Shown piece by piece: positions 43,474 to 54,050 of a stretch of 64,000 bases of DNA (its first letter is position 1; every line of letters begins with the position of its first letter). Under the pieces are notes generated by a model, which saw nothing but the letters and a program-made list of their open reading frames with translations, was not told where the DNA came from and did not search any database. This DNA comes from Bradyrhizobium sp. CCBAU 051011 (GTDB lineage: Bacteria > Pseudomonadota > Alphaproteobacteria > Rhizobiales > Xanthobacteraceae), in the NCBI RefSeq assembly GCF_009930815.1, contig NZ_CP022222.1, forward strand, positions 6,428,501 to 6,492,500. The letters run 5' to 3'. Both the position numbers and the translations under genes were made by a program.

Positions 43474-44532
43474 TCAGTTCTTCAGCACGATCCGCCCGAC
43501 CACTTTCCCGGCGCGCAGTTCGTCGATCCATTTCTGGACGTCGGCCATCGGCTCTTCCTTCATCGGCGTCGGCTTGATCTTGCCGGCGCGGGCGAGCGCC
43601 ATCAGTTCCTTGCCTTCGGCCAGCGTGCCGACCATGAAGCCTTCGATGGTCATGCGCTTGTAGACCCATTGCACCATCGGCAGGCTGAAACTGCCGCCCA
43701 TCAGGCCGGAGACCACGACCTTGCCGCCGCGCGCGACCGTCGCAACCGCGAACGCCATCGATTTCTCGTTGCCGGCGAAATCGATGACGCCGTCAAAACC
43801 GCCTTCGGTCTCCTTGAGGATGCGCCTGACGACTTCCGGCTCGGCCGGATCGTAGGCGACCGCCGCGCCGTTCTGGAGCGCGGTCTCGCGTGCGGCGGGG
43901 GAGAGATCGGCGACGGTGATGTTCTGCTTGAACATCGCTTGCGCAAACGAAAGCCCCATCATGCCGACGCCGCCGAGACCGATCAGCAGCAGATTGCGCT
44001 GGCGCGGACGGTCGACCAGCCGCTTCAGCGCGCCATAGGCGGTCACCCCCGAGCACATCAGCGTCGCCGCCTGGTTGACCGGCAGCGGATCGTAGTCGAG
44101 CAGGTACTTGGCGTCGGGCACCAGCACGTGGGTGGCAAAACCGCCGTCGATGGAGACGCCGAGGAAGCGCTGCTTGACGCAGAGGTTTTCATCGCCAGCG
44201 GCGCAGTCGCGGCACTGGCCGCAGCCGATCCAGGGGAATACCGCCTGCTTCTTGCCGATCAGCTCCTTAGGCGCTTCGGGACCGACTTCATCGACGACGC
44301 CGGCGATCTCGTGGCCGAGCGTGAACGGCAGCGTCATGCCGCGCGTGGTGTCGAGCCGTTTGCCGCCGCCGAGATCGGCATAGCCGTCCTGGATGTGCAG
44401 ATCGGAATGGCAGAGCCCGCAGCGCTCGATGCGGACGAGGACTTCTCGGCCTTGCGGCTTCGGCGTGTCGATGATGGTCTCGCACAACGGCGCATCGAAC
44501 TTGACGAGGGATTGACGGACCATTCGCGCCAT
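43474..44532 (-). CDS. Zinc-dependent alcohol dehydrogenase (MDR family)
   Basis: 352 residues from ATG 44532, preceded by AAGGAG at 8 bases. Catalytic zinc ligands in RCGLCHSDLH and LGHEIAG; structural-zinc cysteines in GCGQCRDCAAGDENLC; NAD-binding GLGGVGMMG. It should oxidise alcohols or reduce aldehydes with NAD(P). It is on the same strand as ksgA, 23 bases downstream of it, but appears to be a separate function. Confidence 0.92.
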   Translation of the reverse strand: MARMVRQSLVKFDAPLCETIIDTPKPQGREVLVRIERCGLCHSDLHIQDGYADLGGGKRLDTTRGMTLPFTLGHEIAGVVDEVGPEAPKELIGKKQAVFPWIGCGQCRDCAAGDENLCVKQRFLGVSIDGGFATHVLVPDAKYLLDYDPLPVNQAATLMCSGVTAYGALKRLVDRPRQRNLLLIGLGGVGMMGLSFAQAMFKQNITVADLSPAARETALQNGAAVAYDPAEPEVVRRILKETEGGFDGVIDFAGNEKSMAFAVATVARGGKVVVSGLMGGSFSLPMVQWVYKRMTIEGFMVGTLAEGKELMALARAGKIKPTPMKEEPMADVQKWIDELRAGKVVGRIVLKN

Positions 44533-44555
44533 GGCGTTCACTCCTTAGACGACAT

Positions 44556-45410
44556 TTATTTTGTGTTTCGTATATCGGCCAATTCGCGGGCCATGGCAAC
44601 AAAGCCGGAAATCGGAATGGTTTCGGCGCGCCGTGTCGGGTCGATCTGTGCGGCGGCAGCTAGCCTGGCCGGATCGACCGACAGCGATTTGAGGCTCTGG
44701 CGCAGCATTTTGCGGCGCTGGCCGAAGGCCGCGGCCGCCACCTGTTCGAGCGCGCGGCGGTCGCAGGGCTCAGGTGCCGTGCGCGGCAGCAGGCGCACCA
44801 CCGAGGAGGTGACTTTCGGCTGCGGCACGAACGCGGCCGGCGAAATATCGAACAGAATCTTGGTCTCGCTGCGCCAGTTGGCGAGCACCGCGAGCCTGCC
44901 ATAGGCCTCGTCGTTCTCTCTGGCGACGATGCGCTCGGCGACCTCGCGCTGAAACATCAGGACCATCATGTCGTACCAGGGCGGCCATGGCTCGATGGAG
45001 AGCCAATCCACCAGCAGCGCGGTCGCGATGTTATAGGGCAGATTGGCGACGATCTTGGCGCGCTCGCTACCGAGCATCGAGCGAGGATCGAAGGCTTGCG
45101 CGTCGGCATGCACGATTTCGAGCCTACCGGGATAGCGCTTGGCGATATAATCCAATGGCGCCAGCGCGCGCTCGTCGCGCTCGACCGCGATGACGCGTTT
45201 GGCGCCGAGCGCCAATAGCGCACGCGTCAGGCCGCCGGGGCCGGGGCCGACCTCGATGATGGTTGCGCCTTCGAGCGGACCTGCGGCGCGCGCGATCCGC
45301 GCGGTGAGGTTGAGGTCGAGCAGAAAGTTCTGGCCGAGCGATTTGCGGGCCGACAGGGAATGTTCGCGGATGACTTCGCGCAGCGGCGGCAGATCGTCGA
45401 TCGCGCTCAT
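44556..45410 (-). CDS. ksgA: 16S rRNA dimethyladenosine transferase
   Basis: 284 residues. KsgA (RsmA) dimethylates two adjacent adenines near the 3' end of 16S rRNA late in 30S assembly. Motifs: [13 protein letters not shown]-binding [24 protein letters not shown], catalytic NLPYN, and FQREVAERI. Start codon overlaps the pdxA stop (ATGA). Also known as rsmA. Confidence 0.96.
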   Translation of the reverse strand: MSAIDDLPPLREVIREHSLSARKSLGQNFLLDLNLTARIARAAGPLEGATIIEVGPGPGGLTRALLALGAKRVIAVERDERALAPLDYIAKRYPGRLEIVHADAQAFDPRSMLGSERAKIVANLPYNIATALLVDWLSIEPWPPWYDMMVLMFQREVAERIVARENDEAYGRLAVLANWRSETKILFDISPAAFVPQPKVTSSVVRLLPRTAPEPCDRRALEQVAAAAFGQRRKMLRQSLKSLSVDPARLAAAAQIDPTRRAETIPISGFVAMARELADIRNTK

Positions 45411-46411
45411 TTAGGCTTGGTCGCCGCCATGCGCGCGGCGAGCCGCAACGCCGCGGCGAGACTGGACGGATTGGCCTTGCCGGTTCCGGCAATGTCGAAG
45501 GCGGTGCCGTGATCCGGCGACGTGCGAATGAACGGCAATCCCAGCGTGACGTTGACGGCGTCCTCGAACGCAATGGTCTTGATCGGGATCAGCGCCTGGT
45601 CGTGATACATGCAGATGGCGCAGTCGTAGCTCTTGCGCGCCGCGGCGTGGAACATGGTGTCCGCGGGCAGGGGGCCGCGGGCGTCGATGCCTTCCTGGCG
45701 CAGCGCCTCGACGGCAGGGGCGACGATGTCGATGTCCTCGCGGCCGAGCGAGCCGTCTTCGCCGGCGTGCGGGTTGAGGCCTGATAGCGCAAGGCGCGGA
45801 CTAGCGAGGCCGAAATGGGCTTTCAGATCCGCAACCGCAATCCGGGCGGTCGCCACGATCAGGTCGGTCGAAAGCTGGGCCAGCGCCTCGCGCAGCGACA
45901 GATGGATGGTGACGGGAACGACGGCGAGCGCCGGCGACCACAGCATCATCACCGGCTGCGGCAGCTTCCCGCCATCGGCGGCCAGTTCGGCGAGAAACTC
46001 GGTGTGGCCGGGGTGGCGGAAGCCGGCGCGGTACAGCACGCTCTTGGCGATCGGGTTGGTGACGACGGCGCCGGCGCGGCCTTGCCTGACATGGTCGACC
46101 GCCTGGCGGATGGAGGCGAGCGCCGCGTTTGCGCTGGTGTCGTCGGGCTGTCCGGGCTGCGCGGTTGCGACTTCGCCGGTCGCGACCACGGGGAGGGCTT
46201 TCGCAAACGCCGCGCTCGCTTCCTCGGGGCAGGCATCTGCGAGTTCGACCGGCAATCCCAGGATCTTCGCACGCTCCGCGAAGAAGGCGCGGTCGCCGAG
46301 CAGGTAGAACGGCGGCAGGTCCAGCTCGCCGCGCCGCCGCCACGCTTCAAGGGCGATGTCGGGGCCGATGCCCGCGGGCTCGCCGGATGTCAGCGCGAGA
46401 GGCTTTGCCAT
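45407..46411 (-). CDS. pdxA: 4-hydroxythreonine-4-phosphate dehydrogenase
   Basis: 334 residues; makes 3-amino-2-oxopropyl phosphate in the DXP-dependent vitamin B6 route. [18 protein letters not shown] near the start, [21 protein letters not shown] and [11 protein letters not shown] are PdxA signatures; divalent-metal histidines are in these motifs. Three bases follow the surA-like gene and four bases overlap ksgA. Confidence 0.95.
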   Translation of the reverse strand: MAKPLALTSGEPAGIGPDIALEAWRRRGELDLPPFYLLGDRAFFAERAKILGLPVELADACPEEASAAFAKALPVVATGEVATAQPGQPDDTSANAALASIRQAVDHVRQGRAGAVVTNPIAKSVLYRAGFRHPGHTEFLAELAADGGKLPQPVMMLWSPALAVVPVTIHLSLREALAQLSTDLIVATARIAVADLKAHFGLASPRLALSGLNPHAGEDGSLGREDIDIVAPAVEALRQEGIDARGPLPADTMFHAAARKSYDCAICMYHDQALIPIKTIAFEDAVNVTLGLPFIRTSPDHGTAFDIAGTGKANPSSLAAALRLAARMAATKPK

Positions 46412-46414
46412 GCA

Positions 46415-47362
46415 TCAACGACATTCGATCATTGCGGCCTTGCGGAGATCGTTCAGATACGATTTCGACTTCGCCTCGTATTTCTGGGTGTACATCTTTT
46501 CCCGGATCTCCCGCTTCTTCGGCGTATCGATCTTGGTCGGCTTCCGTTCGCACAGCGCCACCATTTCCACGCCCTGCTTGGTGATTTCAGGCGGGGTCAG
46601 GCGGCCGACCGGCGTCTTGTCCAGGAGCTCGCGCAGCGGGCCCGGAATATCGGCCGAGGTCTTGGTGACGATGTCGCGGATCGCGGCGTTCTGCATCGAC
46701 TTGAAGTAGGAGTTGGCCTGTTCGCAGGACTGCACACGCTCGCGCAGGGATTCCGCCTCCTTGCGCCGCTGATCGATCGCGCCTTGCGCCGAGCCGCGCG
46801 GCACGATCAGCACGATCGGCTGCAGCCTGTATTCGAACGCGTCCACCTGGGTCGACTCGCCGCTTTGCTGGGCGGCGGCGTCCACGTCCTTTTCGCCGAC
46901 CTGCAGGCTCTCCTTGTAGCGGCCGCGCACCAGGCTGCCCCAGACCATCTCGGCCTTGAGGCGGGCCTTCATCGTTTCCGCCCGGACACCCTGGCTCTCC
47001 AGCGATTTGGTCAACTGCTCCGGCGTAATCCGCATCCGCTGGCTCATTCCGGCATAGGCCTGATCGAGGTCGCTGCCGGTGGGATCGACGCCGTATCGCT
47101 TGGCTTCCTTGATCTTCACCTTGTCGCTGATCAGCTCGTCGATCACTTCCTGCCGCGGCATCTGCTTGCGCGTAGTCAGGAAGTTGAGCTTGGTGCGCTG
47201 CTCGATATCGAGGCTGGTGATGGGTTCGCCGTTGACCATGCAGGCCACCGTCTGCGCCTGCAGTGGCGAGACGCCGCCGGCCAGCACGGCGAGCGCGATG
47301 GCACAGCCGGCGGTCAGGGACCGAAGCCGGCGATGGAAAAGCGTCATGGTCGTCATGATCAT
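46415..47362 (-). CDS. surA: SurA-like periplasmic chaperone / peptidyl-prolyl isomerase
   Basis: From ATG 47362 there are 315 residues (two further ATGs at 47356 and 47347 are equally possible). Signal peptide ...GGVSPLQAQ, then the SurA N-terminal domain (VACMVNGEPITSLDIEQRTKL, VIDELISDKVKIKEAKRYG). A single shortened C-terminal part follows instead of two obvious parvulin domains, so isomerase activity is uncertain. It should escort outer-membrane proteins such as LptD, encoded next to it. Confidence 0.85.
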   Translation of the reverse strand: MIMTTMTLFHRRLRSLTAGCAIALAVLAGGVSPLQAQTVACMVNGEPITSLDIEQRTKLNFLTTRKQMPRQEVIDELISDKVKIKEAKRYGVDPTGSDLDQAYAGMSQRMRITPEQLTKSLESQGVRAETMKARLKAEMVWGSLVRGRYKESLQVGEKDVDAAAQQSGESTQVDAFEYRLQPIVLIVPRGSAQGAIDQRRKEAESLRERVQSCEQANSYFKSMQNAAIRDIVTKTSADIPGPLRELLDKTPVGRLTPPEITKQGVEMVALCERKPTKIDTPKKREIREKMYTQKYEAKSKSYLNDLRKAAMIECR

Positions 47363-47427
47363 GTCAGCCGTATCAACCAATCGTACCGCGTTGCGCGGCG
47401 TACTGTCCGGCAAGGTCGCGCCTCACG

Positions 47428-49923
47428 CTACTGGATGCCGCTGCTGCCGGACGTCGTGGACGAATTCGCAATGGTCCGCAGGCCGATCTGCAGCATGAAA
47501 GCGTGATTGAGCACCGGCGGCGTCGTCCCGGCCTGGTAGGTATAGGACGTGACGTAGTTCGCGGCCAGCACGAAGCAATCGTCCACATAACCGGCGCCGA
47601 TGATGTACTGGTTCAGCTTGTTGGCTTCAAGATCCCAGCGCGCGCCGCCTGATACTACCCAGTTCGACGCCAGCTTGATCGATGCGGTGCCGAGCAGGCC
47701 TTCGCGCCGGGTCAGATAGCCGAGCTCCGGCTGGGCGGCATAGTTGCCGTACAGCATGCTGACCGACCAGCGGTCGAACGAAGCGCGTCCTTCGGCTTCG
47801 AAGCGATTGACGTTCCAGGTCGCTTCATCCATGCGCGAGCGCACGCTGAATGTGTAGGTCCGGTTCGGCGAATAATTGACGCGGGCGACGTAGTCGGACC
47901 GGGTGTTCTGCAGGCCGGATTCGAGACCGGTGTTAGTCGCATCCCGCACCGCATACGAATTCAGGCCGAACAACTGGTAGGATTGTCCGAACAGCACATT
48001 GACGCTGCCGCCGCGATCGAATTGCGTGGTCGACTGAACGCCGACATTGGCGCGGCCGCCGCCTTCGACGCGGTCGTAGCCGGAGAACTTGTCGACTGCG
48101 AACAGGTTGGAAGCGTCGAACACCATGCTCTGCGCGTCTTCGTTCGGGAGCCGGCCGGCGAAGGTCTCGTTCGGACGAGCGATGACCTGCGCGATCGGCT
48201 CGATCGTGGTCGTGCCCCACGGCTGAACGTTGATGAAGGGGTAGCGATATTCGAGGCCGACCGCCGGCATCAGGCGGACCGCCTCGGTGTCGCCGACCGG
48301 AAGGAAGTTCGAAACGCCGGGCTGGTTCGAGATCGAGGCGCTGATGGCGTCGGCGCGCATGATCGCAAACGGCGTCCAGATCTGGCCGATGGGATCGGTG
48401 TACGAGCGCCGCCACTGCGCCTGAGCCGTCAGCCGCGTATAGGTGCCGGGCATACCTCGCAGCAGGCACTGCGAGGGGGTCCGGGCCAGCGGATCGGCCG
48501 ATGCGTTCAGGCACAGGCCACCGGTGTTCGCCAACGTCGTGATCGGGTCGAAGGCCGCGGTCGTGCGCGACAGGCTGGTGAAATTCGTCAGGTAGCTGAC
48601 CTCACCGCCGAGGATCGGGTGGTTGATGACGTTGTTGTAGTCGATCACCGGATGGATCACCGGGACCTTGTCCTGGTTGCCGGAGAAGGAGAGGTAATAG
48701 ATCGTGCGCGCGTCGAAGAAGCTGCGGTTGCCGACGCCGGTCAGATAGAGCTGCGAGATGGCTTCTGTCGGCAGGCTGAGGAACGAGCCCAGCGGATCCT
48801 TGTATTGGGCCAGCCGGTAGTCCGAGAAGAAGTAGTAGTCCGACAGCAGAACGCCGTCCCAGCCCCAGACCCATTTGTCGTTCAGCGCGAACTGGCCCTT
48901 GGTGTCGATGCCGCCGCGGAACTCGCGGTCGCCCGGCTGCCCGGCAAACGCGCCGGGGTCGAGTTGGTTAATGCCATAGCCGCGGATCTGGTACGAGCCG
49001 TTGATCAGCCGCTGGCGGAATTCGCCTTGGAACAGCACGCCCTGACGCGTGGTGAAGCGCGGGTTGAAGGTCGCGTCATAGTCCGGCGCGATCGCCCAGT
49101 AGAACGGGGTCTCGACAGCGTAGCCATAGGTCGAGTTGGTGCTGAAGATGGGCATCAGGAAGCCGGTCTTGCGCTTCACCGTCGGGTCGGGCGTCGAGAA
49201 ATACGGCAGATACGCCATCGGCACGCCGAAGAACTCGAGCTGCGCGTTTTCGAAGTACAGCATCTTGTCGGTCTGGTCGTGGATGATGCGCGCACCCTTG
49301 ACCTGCCACAGCGGAGGCTTCTTCGGATTGTCCTTGCACGGCGCGCAGGCGGTATAGACGCCGTTTTCGAACACGGTGTAATTGCCGGCGGAGCGGTCGG
49401 CGCGCGTCGCCGCCATGCGCGTGTCATCAGGCGTATCGACGCGCAGCGAATCGACGAAACCGTCACGGTAGTCGTCGCTCAGATCCATGATGTTGGCGTA
49501 GGTGACTTTGCCTTCCGCATCCGTCAGGCGGATGTTGCCTTCCGCATGCAGACGCTTGGTCTTCTGGTCGTAGATGACCTTGTCGGCCTCCACGCTGGTG
49601 CCGTTGTAGAACATCTGCACGTTGCCGACCGCCGACACGCGCTGATTGTTGTAGTCGTAATCCACCTCGACCGCTTGCACGAGCATCCGGCCGTCATTGT
49701 TGGCCGGCCGCGGCGGCGGCTTGGGCGGGCGCGGATTGTAGGTGAAGCTTTGCGCTGAAGCCGGCACCGTCAGGGCAAGCTCAAGCGAGCCCGCAAACGC
49801 CAATCCGGCGAGCAGGGCAATCATAGGTACGCCAACGGCGGCCAAGCGGGCTCGATGGCAGCGCACGGTTGTGCGCCGCCTGAACGCAGGCGACCTCAAC
49901 TGGCGGGCGGCGACAACGGCCAC
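47428..49923 (-). CDS. lptD: LPS-assembly protein LptD
   Basis: Outer-membrane beta-barrel that inserts LPS at the cell surface. From GTG 49923 (831 residues; GAGGA upstream and one base overlapping the lptG stop) the protein has an N-terminal signal region, an OstA-type N-domain (QAVEVDYDYNNQRVSAVGNV...LHAEGNIRLTD), and a long barrel domain with repeated beta motifs. A later ATG at 49824 (MIALLAGLAFAGS) would give a cleaner signal peptide and is a real alternative. Second-to-last of the lptF-lptG-lptD-surA run. Confidence 0.93.
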   Translation of the reverse strand: MAVVAARQLRSPAFRRRTTVRCHRARLAAVGVPMIALLAGLAFAGSLELALTVPASAQSFTYNPRPPKPPPRPANNDGRMLVQAVEVDYDYNNQRVSAVGNVQMFYNGTSVEADKVIYDQKTKRLHAEGNIRLTDAEGKVTYANIMDLSDDYRDGFVDSLRVDTPDDTRMAATRADRSAGNYTVFENGVYTACAPCKDNPKKPPLWQVKGARIIHDQTDKMLYFENAQLEFFGVPMAYLPYFSTPDPTVKRKTGFLMPIFSTNSTYGYAVETPFYWAIAPDYDATFNPRFTTRQGVLFQGEFRQRLINGSYQIRGYGINQLDPGAFAGQPGDREFRGGIDTKGQFALNDKWVWGWDGVLLSDYYFFSDYRLAQYKDPLGSFLSLPTEAISQLYLTGVGNRSFFDARTIYYLSFSGNQDKVPVIHPVIDYNNVINHPILGGEVSYLTNFTSLSRTTAAFDPITTLANTGGLCLNASADPLARTPSQCLLRGMPGTYTRLTAQAQWRRSYTDPIGQIWTPFAIMRADAISASISNQPGVSNFLPVGDTEAVRLMPAVGLEYRYPFINVQPWGTTTIEPIAQVIARPNETFAGRLPNEDAQSMVFDASNLFAVDKFSGYDRVEGGGRANVGVQSTTQFDRGGSVNVLFGQSYQLFGLNSYAVRDATNTGLESGLQNTRSDYVARVNYSPNRTYTFSVRSRMDEATWNVNRFEAEGRASFDRWSVSMLYGNYAAQPELGYLTRREGLLGTASIKLASNWVVSGGARWDLEANKLNQYIIGAGYVDDCFVLAANYVTSYTYQAGTTPPVLNHAFMLQIGLRTIANSSTTSGSSGIQ

Positions 49924-51020
49924 TACCCGTCCTCCTGGTACAGCAAAGCTAAGAAGCCGGTGAGGCCGCCCACACAGACGGGCAACCACGCCGCAGCGAT
50001 GGGATGCATCAACTCAGCCTTGCTCAAATCCTCAGTAACTTTCGATAGAACGTAGAGCAGAAAGCCTGCGCCCACGCCACTCAAAACCATCTTCTGCACG
50101 CCGCCCATCCGGAAGAAGCGAAGACTGACGGAAGCCGCCAACATCACCATTGCAGCCAGCAAAAACGGCTGTGCGATGAGCTTATGGTACTGCAGACGGT
50201 AGCCTGCGGTCGCGAAGCCCGAGCTTTCGGACGAGCGGATATAGCCGGGCAGTTGCCAAAAAGACACGGTTTCGGGGGTGGAGAAACTGTTGCGGACCTG
50301 GGCCGGGGTTAGCGTGGTCGTGAGGTAAAAGCTGTCCTGATCAACCGGAGGTTTATCAAGGGAGTACCTGCGTACCGATTTGAAGGCCCAGCGGCCTTCC
50401 TCGAGGGCGGCTTCGCGCGCTTCGATTCGCTCCTTGAACTGGAGGTCGGTATCGAATCGGAACACGGTCAGTCCGGTCAGCCGGACACCCTGCTGCTCGC
50501 TGCGGGCCGCGTTGATGATCGACTGGCCATCGCTGTTGATCTGGTTCAGCCAGAAGCCGGATGCATCCTGGATGCCGCCACCGGGCGCCGAGCCGAACAG
50601 CTCGGCCTCCATCCGCTTGGACAATTCGCGCAGGTTCGCCGACATCGGGTTGTAGGCGACGGTTGCGAGGGTGCCGAGGATGATCGAGCTTGCCAGCGCG
50701 GGCGAGATGAATTGCCAGGCGGACACGCCGGCCGCGCGGGCGACCACAAGCTCGAGCCGCCGCGACAGCGCCAGATAGCAGGTCATGGCGCCGATCAGGA
50801 CGCAGAACGGCATCAGCTTTTCGAGCAGTTGCGGCACGCGGTACAACGACGTCTGCGCCACCGTGATCGCGGATGCCGACGCCAGCCCGGAGGTCTTGCG
50901 GACCATCTCGATGTAGTCGACCAGCACCAGCAGTACGAAAATGCTCGCAAACACGCCCACCGCCGAGACCAGGAAGCGGCCGGCAAAATATCGCCCGAGC
51001 GTGTTGGTCATCATGCTCAT
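49923..51020 (-). CDS. lptG: LPS export permease LptG
   Basis: 365 residues from ATG 51020, which overlaps the lptF stop (ATGA). Two sets of membrane helices (N-terminal about 15-130, C-terminal about 270-360) flank a periplasmic beta-jellyroll. MTNTLGRYFAGRFLVSAVGVFASIFVLLVLVDYIE is the typical first helix. With LptF and the LptB ATPase it pulls LPS from the inner membrane. Confidence 0.93.
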   Translation of the reverse strand: MSMMTNTLGRYFAGRFLVSAVGVFASIFVLLVLVDYIEMVRKTSGLASASAITVAQTSLYRVPQLLEKLMPFCVLIGAMTCYLALSRRLELVVARAAGVSAWQFISPALASSIILGTLATVAYNPMSANLRELSKRMEAELFGSAPGGGIQDASGFWLNQINSDGQSIINAARSEQQGVRLTGLTVFRFDTDLQFKERIEAREAALEEGRWAFKSVRRYSLDKPPVDQDSFYLTTTLTPAQVRNSFSTPETVSFWQLPGYIRSSESSGFATAGYRLQYHKLIAQPFLLAAMVMLAASVSLRFFRMGGVQKMVLSGVGAGFLLYVLSKVTEDLSKAELMHPIAAAWLPVCVGGLTGFLALLYQEDG

Positions 51021-52186
51021 GCGGTGGCCGGCCGTCCGAAGAGCCGCGCGAGGCGTGCGTTCGACCTGTTGATGGCCTCCATCAGCGCAGCCGGCGGCTC
51101 CACCACGACGCCGCCGACGATCATCCACAGCCCGATGGCGATGGCGGCGAACAGCATCGAATACTGGACGAGCGCCATGACCGGCGTCTTCACCGCCATG
51201 ACCGAGCAGGCAAATCCCGCCATGCGCAGGCCGAACACCGCCAGGATGGATCCGCCGATCGAAAAATTGCGGCTCTGCCGCGTCGTGCGTGGCGTGCCGA
51301 GGAAGGCAAAGGTCAGGACGGCGAATGCGAAGGGATAGACCGGGGCCAGTATGCGGTCATGCAACTCGGCGCGAAACTGCCCGGACAGTTGCTTGAATAC
51401 CGGATCGTCCTCCGAGGGCGAGATCAGTTCCCAGAGATAGCGTTCGCGAATTCCGAATGTGATGTCGCGGCCCCGATTGGAGAATTTCGACATGTCGAAG
51501 GCGTAGCGGCCGAATGCCACCAGCGCCGGATCGCGCTTTCCCGCCTCGAAACGTTCGAGGTTGCCGTCCTCCAGCACCAGATAGGAGCCGCTCTCGTTCT
51601 TCAGCACCGTGCCGTGGTCGGCGATGATGGTGATGCGCTCCTTGGGATCGCGGCGGTCATCGACGAAGATGCCGGCGAGCACGCCGCCCGGCTGCCGCTC
51701 CCGGATGCGAATCGTCAGGTTCGGATCGAGCTGGGCGAAACGTCCGGGCTGCAGGATGTTGGTCAGCACGTCGGCGGTGATTTCGGCGTCCCATTGCTTG
51801 ATCCGGCGCATGCCGTCGGGGGCGAGATAGGAGCCGATGAAGGCAACGATCAGGGCCACCACGCAGGTGGCGTAGAAAAACGGCCGGAACAGCCGGAATG
51901 GCGAGAAGCCGGCGGCGTTCATCACGATGATTTCGGAATCGGTGGCGAGCTTGTTCAGCGTGTGCGAGATCGCGATCATCAGCGCGATCGGCGCGATGAT
52001 CAAAACCAGCGCCGGGATCACGAGGCCGGTGATGCCGAGGAAGGTGATGATGGTCTGGCCCTGGCTCGTCATCAGGTCGATGCCGCGCAACGCCTGCGTA
52101 ATCCAGATCACGCCGGTGAGGCTGACCAGGACCAGCGCAAACGACGCGAGCGTCGTGCGGAAAATGTACCTGTCGATCGACCCCAT
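51017..52186 (-). CDS. lptF: LPS export permease LptF
   Basis: 389 residues: MGSIDRYIFRTTLASFALVLVSLTGVIWITQALR, helix bundle, periplasmic jellyroll (about 120-260) and C-terminal helices (about 270-360). Partner of LptG in the LptB2FG transporter; lptB and lptC are not in the window. First gene of the minus-strand run that ends with ksgA. Confidence 0.93.
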   Translation of the reverse strand: MGSIDRYIFRTTLASFALVLVSLTGVIWITQALRGIDLMTSQGQTIITFLGITGLVIPALVLIIAPIALMIAISHTLNKLATDSEIIVMNAAGFSPFRLFRPFFYATCVVALIVAFIGSYLAPDGMRRIKQWDAEITADVLTNILQPGRFAQLDPNLTIRIRERQPGGVLAGIFVDDRRDPKERITIIADHGTVLKNESGSYLVLEDGNLERFEAGKRDPALVAFGRYAFDMSKFSNRGRDITFGIRERYLWELISPSEDDPVFKQLSGQFRAELHDRILAPVYPFAFAVLTFAFLGTPRTTRQSRNFSIGGSILAVFGLRMAGFACSVMAVKTPVMALVQYSMLFAAIAIGLWMIVGGVVVEPPAALMEAINRSNARLARLFGRPATA

Positions 52187-52532
52187 CGTTACCGCACGAT
52201 CCCACCTTGTGCGCCCAGAGGGCAGCTTCCGACCAATCCCTTTTCAGGGTTCCCCTTTGGTCGGGCCACCTTTCGTCAGCCGTCTACACTCTCACTACCA
52301 TCCCTTTGATCCGTCAACAAAATGGCCGGGCCGTGGCACCCCCTCGGTATGGTTAATAAATACCATCATGTGGCGTTCCGGTCACGGCAGTGCTTGGCAG
52401 CGCGGCGGCTGACAGGCCATAGTGCCGAAAACATCAGGTCCGGAGCGATTTGGACCGTTACTGAGAGACAATTCCATAAATCCGGGCCGATTCCGGACCC
52501 GCAAGACAGCCCTGAATTCTGGAGGATTACCT
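52187..52532. other. Divergent intergenic region between lptF and pepA
   Basis: About 345 bases with no gene. It should hold both promoters. An AT-rich symmetric element GGTATGGTTAATAAATACC with ATGGT/ACCAT arms (52346-52366) stands out in the GC-rich sequence; it includes ATGGTTAA, the complement of a CtrA-type half site TTAACCAT. Function unproven. Confidence 0.45.
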
Positions 52533-54035
52533 ATGTCCGACGCCGTCAAGGTCGGCTTTGTCGCCTTTTCCACAGCCCCCCGCGGCGTTCTCGTGGTGTT
52601 TTGCGACGACGCATTGAAGTTCGGCGAGGCGACGCGGAAGGCGCTGGGGAAGGCATCCGATACGGTCAAACGGGCGGCGGCGGCCAACCAGTTCAAGGGC
52701 AAGAGCGGCTCGACGCTCGATATCCCGGCGCCGGAGGGAATCAAGGCGGAGCGCCTGATCGTCGTCGGCGTCGGCAAGGCGGCCGATATCAAGGAGAAGG
52801 ATTTTCTCAAATTCGGCGGGGTGACGGCGGGCAAGCTCAATGCCGCCAGCGAAGCGGTCACCGTGATTGCCGAACTCCCTGAGGGGGCGATGCAGGCCGA
52901 TTCTGCCGCCGCGATCGCATCGGGCCTCCGGCTGCGCGCGTATAAGTTCGACCGCTACAAGACCAAGAAGAAGGACGGCGAGAACGGAGAGATTCGCGCC
53001 GACGTTTCGATTGCGGTCGAGGATGTCGCCGCCGCGCGCAAGGCGCTTGCGCCCGCGTCCCATGTCGTGGACGGCGTGATCATCGCCCGCGAACTCGTCA
53101 ACGAGCCGCCGAACGTGTTGTACCCGGTGGAATTCGCGCGCCGTGCGAGCCAGCTCAAGAAACTCGGCGTCGATGTTGAGGTGCTCGACGTCAAGGAGAT
53201 GAAGAAGCTCGGCATGGGCGCCTTGCTCGGCGTCGCGCAGGGCTCGACCCAGCCCGGCCGCACCGTGATCATGCGCTGGAACGGCGGCAAGAAGGGCGAT
53301 CAGCCGGTCGCTTTCGTCGGCAAGGGCGTATGTTTCGATACCGGCGGCATTTCCATCAAGGGCGCCGCCAGCATGGAGGACATGAAGGGCGACATGGGCG
53401 GGGCGGCCTGCGTGGTCGGGCTGATGCATGCGCTGGCCGCGCGCAAGGCGAAGGTCAACGCGGTCGGCGCAATCGGCCTGGTCGAGAACATGCCCGACGG
53501 CAACGCGCAGCGCCCCGGCGATATCGTCACCTCGATGTCGGGGCAGACCATCGAGATCATTAACACCGACGCCGAAGGCCGGCTCGTGCTGGCCGACGTG
53601 CTCTGGTACGTGGCGAAGAAGTTCAAGCCCAAATTCATGGTCGATCTGGCAACGCTCACCGGCGCGATCATGGTCGCGCTCGGAACCGAATACGCCGGCA
53701 TGTTTTCCAACAACGACGAACTGGCTGACAGGCTCAGCAAGATCGGAACCGAAACCGGCGAACGCGTCTGGCGCATGCCGCTCGGCCCCGAATACGACAA
53801 GCAGATCGATTCGCAGTTTGCCGACATGAAGAACACCGGCGGCCGCCACGGCGGTTCGATCACCGCCGCACAATTCCTGCAGCGGTTCGTCGACAACACG
53901 CCGTGGGCGCATCTCGACGTCGCGGGAACCGCGATGGGCGCGCCGAAAACCGATATCAACCACAGTTGGGGATCCGGCTATGGCGTTCGCCTGTTGGATC
54001 GGCTGGTAGCGGAATATTACGAAGCCACGAAGTAA
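52533..54035 (+). CDS. pepA: Leucyl aminopeptidase
   Basis: 500 residues from ATG 52533 with GGAGG in front. M17-family two-metal aminopeptidase, with [14 protein letters not shown] carrying metal and catalytic Lys, [10 protein letters not shown], and the family signature NTDAEGRL. N-terminal macro-like domain about 1-170. Cleaves N-terminal residues from peptides in the cytoplasm. It is 15 bases upstream of holC, as is common in proteobacteria. Confidence 0.96.
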   Translation: MSDAVKVGFVAFSTAPRGVLVVFCDDALKFGEATRKALGKASDTVKRAAAANQFKGKSGSTLDIPAPEGIKAERLIVVGVGKAADIKEKDFLKFGGVTAGKLNAASEAVTVIAELPEGAMQADSAAAIASGLRLRAYKFDRYKTKKKDGENGEIRADVSIAVEDVAAARKALAPASHVVDGVIIARELVNEPPNVLYPVEFARRASQLKKLGVDVEVLDVKEMKKLGMGALLGVAQGSTQPGRTVIMRWNGGKKGDQPVAFVGKGVCFDTGGISIKGAASMEDMKGDMGGAACVVGLMHALAARKAKVNAVGAIGLVENMPDGNAQRPGDIVTSMSGQTIEIINTDAEGRLVLADVLWYVAKKFKPKFMVDLATLTGAIMVALGTEYAGMFSNNDELADRLSKIGTETGERVWRMPLGPEYDKQIDSQFADMKNTGGRHGGSITAAQFLQRFVDNTPWAHLDVAGTAMGAPKTDINHSWGSGYGVRLLDRLVAEYYEATK

Positions 54036-54050
54036 TCCGGTCGCAGCCGC

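Noticed and set aside
47983..49758. 591-codon open frame antisense to lptD
   Set aside because: Shadow of lptD; composition typical of third-position GC bias and no ribosome-binding site.
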